From Pseudomonas sp. GM50 (GTDB taxonomy: Bacteria; Pseudomonadota; Gammaproteobacteria; Pseudomonadales; Pseudomonadaceae): a stretch of DNA of 64,000 nucleotides. The first letter of the stretch is position 1. Each line of letters opens with the position of its first letter. The DNA lies in NCBI RefSeq assembly GCF_000282375.1, contig NZ_AKJK01000008.1, forward strand, positions 1 to 64,000, written 5' to 3'. Shown in pieces: positions 36,056 through 43,625 of the stretch. Under the pieces are notes generated by a model. The model saw nothing but the letters and a program-made list of their open reading frames with translations. It was not told the DNA's origin and did no database searches. The position numbers and the translations under genes were made by a program.

Positions 36056-37506
36056 GCACTTCCACGATTATTCCTACGGTTGCCGTAGAAGAAGATTTTC
36101 GCGCCCGGGCTCACAAGGCTTTGGCTGACACGCAACTGCGAAACAACTTTCGCAGCGCGATGGATTCACTGATGAGCAAACGGGCAGCGTCCTTCAGCGA
36201 TGCCCATGAAAGAGAACATTTGCGAGTGCTGGGCAATGCTGTCCGCGCCCGTGCTTTATCCAAGTTGCCCGACCTGCTCGAGCAACTTGAACAGAACCTG
36301 ACCCGCAACGGTGTGACAGTGCACTGGGCGGAAACGGTGGACGAAGCCAATGGCATCGTCCTCTCGATCATCCGCGCTCACGAGGGGCGGCAAGTGATCA
36401 AGGGCAAATCGATGGTCAGTGAAGAGATGGAAATGAATCACTTCCTCGCTGAACAGGGCATTGAATGCCTGGAATCGGACATGGGCGAGTACATCGTCCA
36501 GCTCGACCACGAGAAGCCTTCACACATTATTATGCCGGCGATCCACAAGAATGCCGGTCAGGTCGCGTCCTTGTTCCACGACAAACTTGGCGTGGAATAC
36601 ACCAAGGACGTTGACCAACTCATTCAGATCGGTCGCAAGGTCTTGCGGCAGAAATTCTTCGAAGCGGACATCGGCGTCTCCGGCGTCAACTTCGCCGTGG
36701 CCGAAACCGGCACCTTGCTGTTGGTGGAAAACGAAGGCAACGGGCGCATGACCACCACCGTGCCGCCGGTGCACATCGCCGTCACCGGCATCGAAAAAGT
36801 CGTGGAAAACTTGCGCGATGTGGTGCCGCTGCTATCACTGCTGACCCGTTCAGCCCTCGGCCAGCCGATCACCACCTACGTCAACATGATCTCCGGCCCG
36901 CGCAAGGAACATGAACTCGACGGCCCGCAGGAAGTGCATCTGGTATTGCTCGACAACGGTCGCACCCAGGCGTTTGCCGACAGCGAATTGCGCCAGACGC
37001 TGAACTGCATCCGCTGCGGCGCCTGTATGAATCATTGCCCGGTCTACACCCGAATCGGCGGTCATGCCTATGGGGAGGTTTACCCTGGGCCCATCGGAAA
37101 AATCATCACCCCACACATGGTCGGCCTGGCGAAAGTCCCTGACCACCCGAGCGCGTCTTCGTTATGTGGCGCTTGCGGTGAAGTCTGCCCGGTAAAAATT
37201 CCGATCCCCGCATTGCTGCGTCGCCTACGGGAAGAGAACGTCAAAGCCCCGGACAGCCCGCATCAAGTGATGCGCGGTCAGGGCAGCAAGTACTCGCGCA
37301 AGGAACGGTTCATCTGGAACGCCTGGGCGAAGCTCAATAGCTCACCAACGCTCTATCGCTTGTTCGGTTTCTTCGCCACTCGCCTGCGCGCGCTGACCCC
37401 GAGCAACGTCGGCCCATGGACCCAGAACCACAGCGCACCTAAACCCGCCGCTCGCTCACTGCATGACATGGCCCGCGAGCATCTGGCCAAACAGGGAGAC
37501 CGCTGA
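36052..37506 (+). CDS. lldF: LutB/LldF-type lactate oxidation Fe-S protein
   Basis: 484 residues. N-terminal LUD-like domain followed by two 4Fe-4S motifs: CIRCGACMNHCPVY (about 318-331) and CGACGEVCPVKIP (about 370). LutB proteins transfer electrons from lactate to the membrane pool with LutA and LutC. Coupled to lldE by a 4-base overlap and to the next gene by a 1-base overlap (TGATG). Confidence 0.93.
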   Translation: MSTSTIIPTVAVEEDFRARAHKALADTQLRNNFRSAMDSLMSKRAASFSDAHEREHLRVLGNAVRARALSKLPDLLEQLEQNLTRNGVTVHWAETVDEANGIVLSIIRAHEGRQVIKGKSMVSEEMEMNHFLAEQGIECLESDMGEYIVQLDHEKPSHIIMPAIHKNAGQVASLFHDKLGVEYTKDVDQLIQIGRKVLRQKFFEADIGVSGVNFAVAETGTLLLVENEGNGRMTTTVPPVHIAVTGIEKVVENLRDVVPLLSLLTRSALGQPITTYVNMISGPRKEHELDGPQEVHLVLLDNGRTQAFADSELRQTLNCIRCGACMNHCPVYTRIGGHAYGEVYPGPIGKIITPHMVGLAKVPDHPSASSLCGACGEVCPVKIPIPALLRRLREENVKAPDSPHQVMRGQGSKYSRKERFIWNAWAKLNSSPTLYRLFGFFATRLRALTPSNVGPWTQNHSAPKPAARSLHDMAREHLAKQGDR

Positions 37507-38177
37507 TGAGCGCCAAGCAAAATATCCTCGCCAAATTGCGCAACAGTCTGACGGGGACCACACCGGTGCCTGACAACTTCGATGTCGAACTGGTGACTGA
37601 GCCCTACACCTACACGCCTGAACAACGCATCCCGCAGCTGCGCAAACTGATGGAAGCGGTGCACACCGAAATTCATCTGACGTCCAGGGATGGCTGGCCC
37701 GAATTGCTGGCGCAACTGCTGCAGGATCGCCAGTTGCCGAGCCTGTTGATTGCGCCGACGACACCTCACGGTCAACGCATCACTCAGCATTGGGCGAAAA
37801 ATCCTGGCCTGCCAGCACTCAAAACCTACGACCGTCCGGTCGAGGAATGGAAAGCCGAGTTGTTCAACGACACCCCGGCCAGCCTGACCACCACCCTCGG
37901 CGCAATCGCCGCGACAGGTAGCCTGATTCTCTGGCCGACGCGGGAAGAACCGCGTCTGATGAGCCTGGTGCCGCCGGTGCATTTCGCCCTGCTCAAGGCC
38001 AGTGAAATCCGCGACAACTTCTATCAGGTGCAGCAGGAGTTCGAATGGGCCCAAGGCATGCCGACCAACGCCTTGCTGGTGTCCGGCCCATCGAAGACTG
38101 CCGACATCGAGCAAGTATTGGCTTACGGTGCCCACGGCCCGAAAGACTTGGTCGTTCTGATCCTGGAGGACCAATGA
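37506..38177 (+). CDS. lldG: LutC/LldG-type LUD-domain protein
   Basis: 223 residues, LUD (LutC/YkgG) domain with SLTTTLGAIAATGSLILWPT-type segment near residues 125-145 and the terminal GPSKTADIEQVLAYGAHGP. Third subunit of the L-lactate utilisation complex. Overlaps both neighbours (1 base with lldF; ATGA with the dehydrogenase gene). Confidence 0.93.
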   Translation: MSAKQNILAKLRNSLTGTTPVPDNFDVELVTEPYTYTPEQRIPQLRKLMEAVHTEIHLTSRDGWPELLAQLLQDRQLPSLLIAPTTPHGQRITQHWAKNPGLPALKTYDRPVEEWKAELFNDTPASLTTTLGAIAATGSLILWPTREEPRLMSLVPPVHFALLKASEIRDNFYQVQQEFEWAQGMPTNALLVSGPSKTADIEQVLAYGAHGPKDLVVLILEDQ

Positions 38178-40984
38178 GTCTACCGGCAGCTTTCCTGCGA
38201 GATGCGCAGCAACTGATTCCTCAGGCACGACGTTTCGACGATCCGCTGTCGACCTTGGCCTTCGGCACCGACGCCAGTTTCTACCGGCTGATTCCGAAAC
38301 TGGTGATCCGCGTCGAGTCCGAAGATGAAGTGGTGGCGCTGCTCAAACTGGCGCAACGGGATAAAGTCCCGGTGACGTTCCGCGCCGCCGGCACCAGCCT
38401 GTCTGGCCAGGCCATCAGCGATTCGGTGCTGATCGTGCTGGGCGATAACTGGAACGGTCGCGAGATTCGCGGGCAAGGAACACAGATCCGCCTGCAACCG
38501 GGCGTGATCGGCGCCCAGGCCAACGCCTGGCTGGCACCGTTCGGACGCAAGATCGGACCAGACCCGGCGTCGATCAACGCCTGCAAAATCGGTGGCATCG
38601 TCGCCAACAATGCCAGCGGCATGTGCTGCGGCACGGCGCAGAACACCTATCACACATTGGCCGGGATTCGTCTGGTACTGGCTGACGGCAGCCGTCTCGA
38701 TACCGAAGATGCCGCCAGTGTGGCGGCCTTCCGAGAGAGCCACGCCGAGTTGCTCGAACAACTGGCGACTTTGGGTCGCGAGACCCGCGCAAACGCTGAA
38801 CTGGCTGCGAAAATTCGCCACAAATACCGTCTGAAAAATACCACCGGGCTGTCACTCAATGCGCTGGTGGATTTCGACGAGCCTGTGGATATCTTGAGCC
38901 ACTTGCTGGTGGGCTCCGAAGGCACGCTCGGGTTCATCAGCGCAGTGACCTACGACACGGTGATCGACCACCCGAACAAGGCGTCGGCACTGATCGTGTT
39001 CCCGGACGTAGAAACCTGCTGCAACGCGGTGACCGTGCTGAAAAGCCAACCGGTGTCGGCGGTGGAATTGCTGGACCGCCGCAGCCTGCGCTCGGTGCAG
39101 GACAAGCCCGGCATGCCGGCTTTTGTACAACAACTGTCGCCCAATGCCTGCGCCCTGCTGATCGAATCCCGCGCCGCTTCGTCCTCGCTGCTTCAGGAAC
39201 AGCTGACGCAAATCATGGCGTCGCTGACCGGCTTCCCGGTGGAGAAGCAAGTCGACTTCACCGAAGACCCGGTGGAAAACGCCCGGCTCTGGGCGATCCG
39301 CAAGGACACCTTCCCTGCCGTCGGCGCGGTGCGCAAAACCGGCACCACGGTGATCATCGAAGACGTCACCTTCCCGGTGGAACAACTGGCCATCGGCGTG
39401 AACCGCCTGATCGAGCTGTTCGACAAACATCACTACGACGAAGCGATCCTTTTCGGACACGCCCTGGAAGGCAATCTGCACTTCGTCTTCACCCAAGGCT
39501 TCAACAGTGCGGAAGAAGTCGCACGCTACCAGGCGTTCATGGACGACGTGGCGCAGTTGGTGGCCGTTGAATTCGGCGGCTCGCTGAAGGCTGAACACGG
39601 CACCGGTCGCAACATGGCGCCCTTCGTCGAACTGGAATGGGGCAGCGACGCTTACCAGTTGATGTGGCAGCTCAAACGCCTGCTCGACCCTAACGGCATT
39701 CTCAATCCGGACGTGGTGCTCAGCGACGATCCACAGATCCACCTCAAACATCTGAAGCCGTTGCCGGCCGCCGATGAGATTGTGGATAAGTGCATCGAAT
39801 GCGGTTTCTGCGAACCGGTCTGCCCCTCGAAAGGCCTGACGTTGAGCCCACGCCAACGCATTGTGATCTGGCGTGACATCCAGGCGAAGAAGCGCGCAGG
39901 CGTCGACACCACCGAACTCGAAGCCGCTTACGAATACCAAGGCATCGATACCTGCGCCGCCACTGGCCTGTGTGCACAACGTTGCCCTGTAGGAATCAAC
40001 ACCGGCGAGTTGGTGAAAAAACTCCGTGGCCGTAAGGCAACCCATACGAAAACCGCCAACTGGCTTGAAGGAAATTTCGCCACCGCGTTGCTAGGCGCGC
40101 GCTTCACCCTGCACGTGGCCAACGGTGCGCGGATGCTGCTGGGAGCACCACGTTTGGCGAAGCTTTCAGCATCGCTGACGCGGTTGTCCAAGGGTCAGGT
40201 TCCGCAATGGACCAACGCCATGCCGCAGCCGGAAAGGGCCATTCGCTTCAGCCCGACGGTGTCGGACGAGCGGCCTCGGGTGGTGTATCTGGCAGCCTGC
40301 GTGTCGCGGGTGATGGGCCCAGCGGCGGGTGATAAAGAGCAAATGTCACTGTACGAAAAAACCCGTAGTCTGTTGGAAAAGGCCGGTTATCAGGTGGTCT
40401 TTCCAGACAATCAAGACAACCTCTGCTGCGGCCAGCCATTCGCCTCCAAAGGCTACGCCGAACAGGCCGAACACAAACGCCAGGAACTGATCGGCGCGCT
40501 GCTGCACGCCAGTCGTGGCGGCCTCGACCCAATCTACTGCGACACCAGCCCCTGCACCTTGCGGCTGGTTCAGGACCTGGGCGACGTGCGACTGGACCTG
40601 TACGACCCGGTGCGTTTCATCCGCACTCACTTGATGGATCGTCTCGATTTCACCCCTCAGGAAGCGCCAATCGCGGTGCACGTCACGTGCAGCACTCAGC
40701 ATCTCGGCGAGAGCCAGGCGCTGATCGATCTGGCGCGCAAGTGTAGTAAAAATGTGGTCATCCCGGAAGGCATTCACTGCTGTGGTTTTGCCGGTGACAA
40801 AGGCTTCACCACCCCGGAACTGAATGCCCATTCGTTACGCACGCTCAAGGACGCGGTACAGCAATGCAGTGAGGGAATTTCCACCAGCCGCACCTGTGAG
40901 ATTGGTCTGACGCAACACGGCGGAATTGACTACCACGGGTTGGTTTATCTGGTGGATCGAGTGACCCAGGCCAGGGCGGTCTGA
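38174..40984 (+). CDS. dld: FAD/Fe-S D-lactate dehydrogenase (DLD-II type)
   Basis: 936 residues. N-terminal FAD-binding PCMH domain (about 30-260, VPVTFRAAGTSLSGQ and GPDPASINACKIGG), FAD-oxidase C domain (to about 530), two 4Fe-4S motifs (CIECGFCEPVCPSKGL near 540; CAATGLCAQRCPVGI near 594), and a C-terminal CCG domain (CCGQPFASKGY, CCGFAGDKGF). This fusion oxidises D-lactate to pyruvate at the membrane. Last gene of the operon, so D- and L-lactate use are co-regulated. Confidence 0.93.
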   Translation: MSLPAAFLRDAQQLIPQARRFDDPLSTLAFGTDASFYRLIPKLVIRVESEDEVVALLKLAQRDKVPVTFRAAGTSLSGQAISDSVLIVLGDNWNGREIRGQGTQIRLQPGVIGAQANAWLAPFGRKIGPDPASINACKIGGIVANNASGMCCGTAQNTYHTLAGIRLVLADGSRLDTEDAASVAAFRESHAELLEQLATLGRETRANAELAAKIRHKYRLKNTTGLSLNALVDFDEPVDILSHLLVGSEGTLGFISAVTYDTVIDHPNKASALIVFPDVETCCNAVTVLKSQPVSAVELLDRRSLRSVQDKPGMPAFVQQLSPNACALLIESRAASSSLLQEQLTQIMASLTGFPVEKQVDFTEDPVENARLWAIRKDTFPAVGAVRKTGTTVIIEDVTFPVEQLAIGVNRLIELFDKHHYDEAILFGHALEGNLHFVFTQGFNSAEEVARYQAFMDDVAQLVAVEFGGSLKAEHGTGRNMAPFVELEWGSDAYQLMWQLKRLLDPNGILNPDVVLSDDPQIHLKHLKPLPAADEIVDKCIECGFCEPVCPSKGLTLSPRQRIVIWRDIQAKKRAGVDTTELEAAYEYQGIDTCAATGLCAQRCPVGINTGELVKKLRGRKATHTKTANWLEGNFATALLGARFTLHVANGARMLLGAPRLAKLSASLTRLSKGQVPQWTNAMPQPERAIRFSPTVSDERPRVVYLAACVSRVMGPAAGDKEQMSLYEKTRSLLEKAGYQVVFPDNQDNLCCGQPFASKGYAEQAEHKRQELIGALLHASRGGLDPIYCDTSPCTLRLVQDLGDVRLDLYDPVRFIRTHLMDRLDFTPQEAPIAVHVTCSTQHLGESQALIDLARKCSKNVVIPEGIHCCGFAGDKGFTTPELNAHSLRTLKDAVQQCSEGISTSRTCEIGLTQHGGIDYHGLVYLVDRVTQARAV

Positions 40985-41113
40985 AGAAAAATAGAACCCA
41001 GACGCACCGTCGCAGTCCACCGATCAAGTCCCGCAAACGCGGGACCCTTCCCCAAATTGGCAGCCCGTCCTGATGGCCAGCGATGCCTGGCCCCTCAGTT
41101 CAAGGAGATACCC

Positions 41114-41395
41114 ATGAAACGCTCAGTACTGTTAGGTCTGTTCGTTACTGCCTCAATGCTGGCCTCCTCCTCGTTTGCCGCCGGCGATGATCTCTGTGCA
41201 ACCAACCTGCAAGCCATCGCCAACGCCAAGACCCAGACCCTGGCGCCGGAAATCAAGACTCGCGTCGAGGCCAGCGTCCAGCAAGCCAAGGCCTACCAGG
41301 CGCAAAACACCGAGGAAGGCACCAAAAAATGCATCTCCGAAACCACTCAAACCCTGCAGGAGATCCAGAACGCGGGCAAAGGTGATAAAGGCTAA
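41114..41395 (+). CDS. Small secreted Cys-pair protein, copy 1
   Basis: Unknown function. 93 residues: signal peptide (about 1-22, MKRSVLLGLFVTASMLASSSFA) and a helical mature part with two cysteines, C28 and C73, which could form a disulfide in the periplasm. Shine-Dalgarno AAGGAG precedes the ATG. It is paralogous to the protein at 41614: same signal peptide style, Cys spacing and the AGGAGATACCCATGAA start context. Confidence 0.75.
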   Translation: MKRSVLLGLFVTASMLASSSFAAGDDLCATNLQAIANAKTQTLAPEIKTRVEASVQQAKAYQAQNTEEGTKKCISETTQTLQEIQNAGKGDKG

Positions 41396-41402
41396 TAACT
41401 AC

Positions 41403-41430
41403 TGAAGGCCAACCTTCGGGTTGGCCTTCA
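41403..41430 (+). terminator. Terminator after Cys-pair gene 1
   Basis: 12-bp perfect stem TGAAGGCCAACC/GGTTGGCCTTCA with a TTCG tetraloop, 7 bases after the stop codon. Little T-run follows. Confidence 0.7.
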
Positions 41431-41613
41431 GAGCCATGTAAACCCTAAGCTTGCGGAGCATCAGGCGTTTCTTGTCCCTTTTTCGCACCCGCCTCCCGGA
41501 AAATTCTTTCACCCCATCGCCAGCAAAAACAGAACCCTTGCACGCCCCCACAGTCCATTTGTTAAGCCCCAATCAGCGTGGCCCAATCCCCACCCCCGTT
41601 CCAGGAGATACCC

Positions 41614-41889
41614 ATGAAGCGTTCCGCCCTGGCTGGACTGCTCATCGCTGCAACAATGCTGGCCTCCTCCGCATACGCCTCAAACGATAGCGATCAATGC
41701 GTAATGAAGCTGCAGGAAGTCAACAGCAAGCTGTCCAGCGCAGCCACGCTGGACGCCGCCACCAAAGGTGTCGTCATCACCAAAACTGAACAAGCCAAGG
41801 CGGCTCACGCTGCGAACAATGACAGAGAGTGTGTATCCCTGACGCAGCAGGCGCTTCAGGACATTCAAAGCCACGCGCACGGTCAGTAG
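41614..41889 (+). CDS. Small secreted Cys-pair protein, copy 2
   Basis: Unknown function. 91 residues: signal peptide (about 1-22, MKRSALAGLLIAATMLASSAYA), then a mature helical region with C29 and C73. Matches copy 1 over the signal peptide, AKAxxAxN and the C-terminal LQ-x-IQ segment, so the two are tandem duplicates. Lies 116 bases upstream of tmRNA. Confidence 0.75.
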   Translation: MKRSALAGLLIAATMLASSAYASNDSDQCVMKLQEVNSKLSSAATLDAATKGVVITKTEQAKAAHAANNDRECVSLTQQALQDIQSHAHGQ

Positions 41890-42005
41890 GGCCTGACCAG
41901 AGCCAATCCAGCGTTGGCCCTGACACCCAAGCACGGACAGAAGGTCGACTCGCCGCGCGCATTGGCGTACACTGCGCTTGCCTGCTGGTTACACACAGCA
42001 GGTTC

Positions 42006-42399
42006 GGGGCCGTTTAGGATTCGACGCCGGTTGCGAAACTTTAGGTGCATGCCGAGTTGGTAACAGAACTCGTAAATCCACTGTTGCAACTTTCTATAGT
42101 TGCCAATGACGAAACCTACGGGGAATACGCTCTCGCTGCGTAAGCAGCCTTAGCCCTTCCCTCCTGGTACCTTCGGGTCCAGCAATCATCAGGGGATGTC
42201 TGTAAACCCAAAGTGATTGTCATATAGAACAGAATCGCCGTGCAGTACGTTGTGGACGAAGCGGCTAAAACTTACACAACTCGCCCAAAGCACCCTGCCC
42301 GTCGGGTCGCTGAGGGTTAACTTAATAGACACGGCTACGCATGTAGTACCGACAGCGGAGTACTGGCGGACGGGGGTTCAAATCCCCCCGGCTCCACCA
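42006..42399 (+). ncRNA. ssrA: tmRNA (SsrA)
   Basis: Trans-translation RNA, 394 nt. 5' GGGGCCG pairs with CGGCTCC before the encoded CCA; the 3' part carries the T-arm GGGGGTTCAAATCCCCC. The resume frame at 42102-42143 encodes the tag ANDETYGEYALAA then TAA, a normal Pseudomonas-style degradation tag ending in ALAA. Works with SmpB (31763). Its 3' end is a common integration site, and integrase remains follow. Confidence 0.98.
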
Positions 42400-42406
42400 C
42401 TTCAAC

Positions 42407-42437
42407 GAAAAAAGACGTCCAAGGACGTCTTTTTTTG
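42407..42437 (+). terminator. tmRNA terminator
   Basis: Stem AAAGACGTCC/GGACGTCTTT with a 2-base loop and a seven-T tail, 8 bases after the tmRNA CCA end. Confidence 0.92.
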
Positions 42438-42508
42438 TGCCTGAAATCCAGTAAATACAAGGGATTCAGAGCTGTCCGGGTATGTGGAGGATTTTTGAGT
42501 TCCAGGCA

Positions 42509-42553
42509 TTTTGGTATCCCAGGTGGTATCCCATACCACCTGGGATACCAAAA
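42509..42553. repeat. Perfect 21-bp-arm palindrome upstream of integrase relic
   Basis: Arms 42509-42529 and 42533-42553 are exact reverse complements with a CCC spacer, and each arm contains GGTATCCC and GGTGGTAT units. It lies 20 bases before the integrase start codon and 110 bases after tmRNA. Likely an integrase or excisionase binding region or the int promoter/operator. Confidence 0.8.
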
Positions 42554-42573
42554 CGGTGCCCGAGGTAACTCTC

Positions 42574-42786
42574 ATGCCTACTCATGCAACCCGCCTCTCC
42601 GATCGCCAGTTCAAAGCGGTCAAGGCAACCGGTAAAGACTTTGTCCTCAGCGATGGTGACGGTCTGCAGCTCCGCGTCAGAGCTAGCGGCTCAATGATAT
42701 GGAATTTCAACTACCGTGAGCCTTTGACCAAAAGCCGTCTTAATATGGCGCTCGGTCCACACCCCGACCTCTCATTAGCGAATGCC
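42574..42786 (+). pseudogene. Tyrosine integrase, N-terminal fragment
   Basis: Frame starting MPTHATRLSDRQFKAVKATG, with LSDGDGLQLRVRASGSMIWNF and the NMALGPHPDLSLANA segment, is the N-terminal arm-binding (DUF4102-type) domain of P4-like integrases, which insert in tRNA and tmRNA genes. About 71 residues match; beyond 42786 the frame runs on without similarity to 42936. The core-binding and catalytic domains are missing. Relic of an element that used the tmRNA site. Confidence 0.85.
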
Positions 42787-42925
42787 CTTCTGGATATGTT
42801 CACTCCACCAGGACATCATCGGACGGCGGTGTTCGATGTAATCCGCCCGGTTGTAGGCGCTCCGAACTTCGTCTTTATCGACATGCGCCAGCGCGACTTC
42901 GATCAGCTCCGGACCCCACCACCCC
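42775..42925 (-). pseudogene. Tyrosine integrase, C-terminal fragment (opposite strand)
   Basis: Reading the minus strand gives LIEVALAHVDKDEVRSAYNR followed by ADYIEHRRPMMSWWSEHIQKGIR and a TAA at 42775. This is the end of a P4-type integrase, after the catalytic Tyr region (typical IExxLAH...VRxAYNRAxYxExRRxMMxWW). It abuts the N-terminal fragment tail to tail, so either an inversion joined two halves of one gene or two integrases decayed here. Confidence 0.85.
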
Positions 42926-42936
42926 GGACGGCGTGA

Positions 42937-43430
42937 TTGCCTGTCCAGGTGTCGGCGGAGATATCAAAAGTCGTGCCAGCCAGCATATAGCCATTACGCA
43001 TCAAGGGGTTAGAGGCCTACTTTCATTTTTCTATCGATTTTCATGCCAGAAAATTGAAGAAAGTGCGCAAGAAGTTGCGCAGTGCTGTACAACTTCTTGC
43101 GCATTTGGCTGTAGGGCACGAGTTACGTGGTCTGTAGCGATTTACCCGTAGGGTTATCCACAGAGGAGTGCGCAACTTTTTGCGCACAACAGCAAAAAGC
43201 CATCACACGACATCTGCTCCTCAGAGGCGCTCACCGCTTTAAACTGGAAATTTCTTCACTTGATTTTTATCGACTGGCTAAGACAAAAAAAGCTATTCCT
43301 TTAAATTATATTGATATAGCAAATTGTCATAACAAGATCGTGAAATAATAGTGTCATTCGTAAAAAACATTATGTTAGTTTCACTCTGCCTTGCATGAAT
43401 GCGAATGGCATAATCTCTCAGAAAAAATGG
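42937..43430. other. Non-coding AT-richer stretch with iteron-like repeats and a DnaA box
   Basis: No convincing gene. Three copies of a TGCGCAA/CTTnTTGCGCA unit: a perfect 14-bp inverted pair (43064-43077 with 43090-43103) and an 8-bp palindrome (43168-43187). An exact DnaA box TTATCCACA lies at 43154-43162, between the two palindromes. It could be a decayed replication or partition region of the integrated element, or operators of a lost gene. A frame of 73 codons (43127-43348) has no support. Confidence 0.45.
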
Positions 43431-43438
43431 AGCTTTTT

Positions 43439-43537
43439 ATGAAACTCGATATGTCCAAGCTGATCGTATCTCAATCCGCACTGAGCCTGACTGCAATGGT
43501 TGCGCTGTCGAGCGTAAATAAATCTATCGGTGAGTAA
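43439..43537 (+). CDS. 32-residue peptide, candidate RiPP precursor
   Basis: ATG with GGAG 6 bases upstream; product MKLDMSKLIVSQSALSLTAM then VALSSVNKSIGE, stop TAA. It is cysteine-free, with a Lys/Asp-containing start, a hydrophobic Ser/Leu/Ala middle and a polar NKSIGE tail. It lies alone between an extended -10-like sequence (TGGCATAAT, 43406-43414) and a strong terminator, directly before the HEAAH-motif enzyme gene. That is how precursor peptides of modified-peptide clusters are usually arranged. Alternative: a leader peptide controlling read-through into the enzyme gene. No homologue is claimed. Confidence 0.6.
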   Translation: MKLDMSKLIVSQSALSLTAMVALSSVNKSIGE

Positions 43538-43558
43538 TACTCGACGGTAATTTATTAG

Positions 43559-43594
43559 AAGGACTGCCATATCTCTATGGCAGTCCTTCTTTTT
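43559..43594 (+). terminator. Terminator between peptide and enzyme genes
   Basis: 13-bp perfect stem (43559-43571 with 43576-43588), 4-base loop and CTTTTT tail, 21 bases after the peptide stop. It would leave much more peptide mRNA than enzyme mRNA. A 9-codon frame (43595-43624) follows and ends one base before the enzyme TTG. Confidence 0.9.
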
Positions 43595-43625
43595 ATGGAG
43601 AAGTGGCTTTTCATGGAGAAATGAT

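Noticed and set aside
43127..43348. 73-codon frame in the iteron-like region
   Set aside because: No ribosome site, runs across the palindromes and DnaA box, no recognisable similarity.
42006..43430. CRISPR-like array from the GGTATCCC/TGCGCAA repeats
   Set aside because: Repeats are few, inverted and without regular unique spacers; no CRISPR array or cas gene was seen anywhere in the window.
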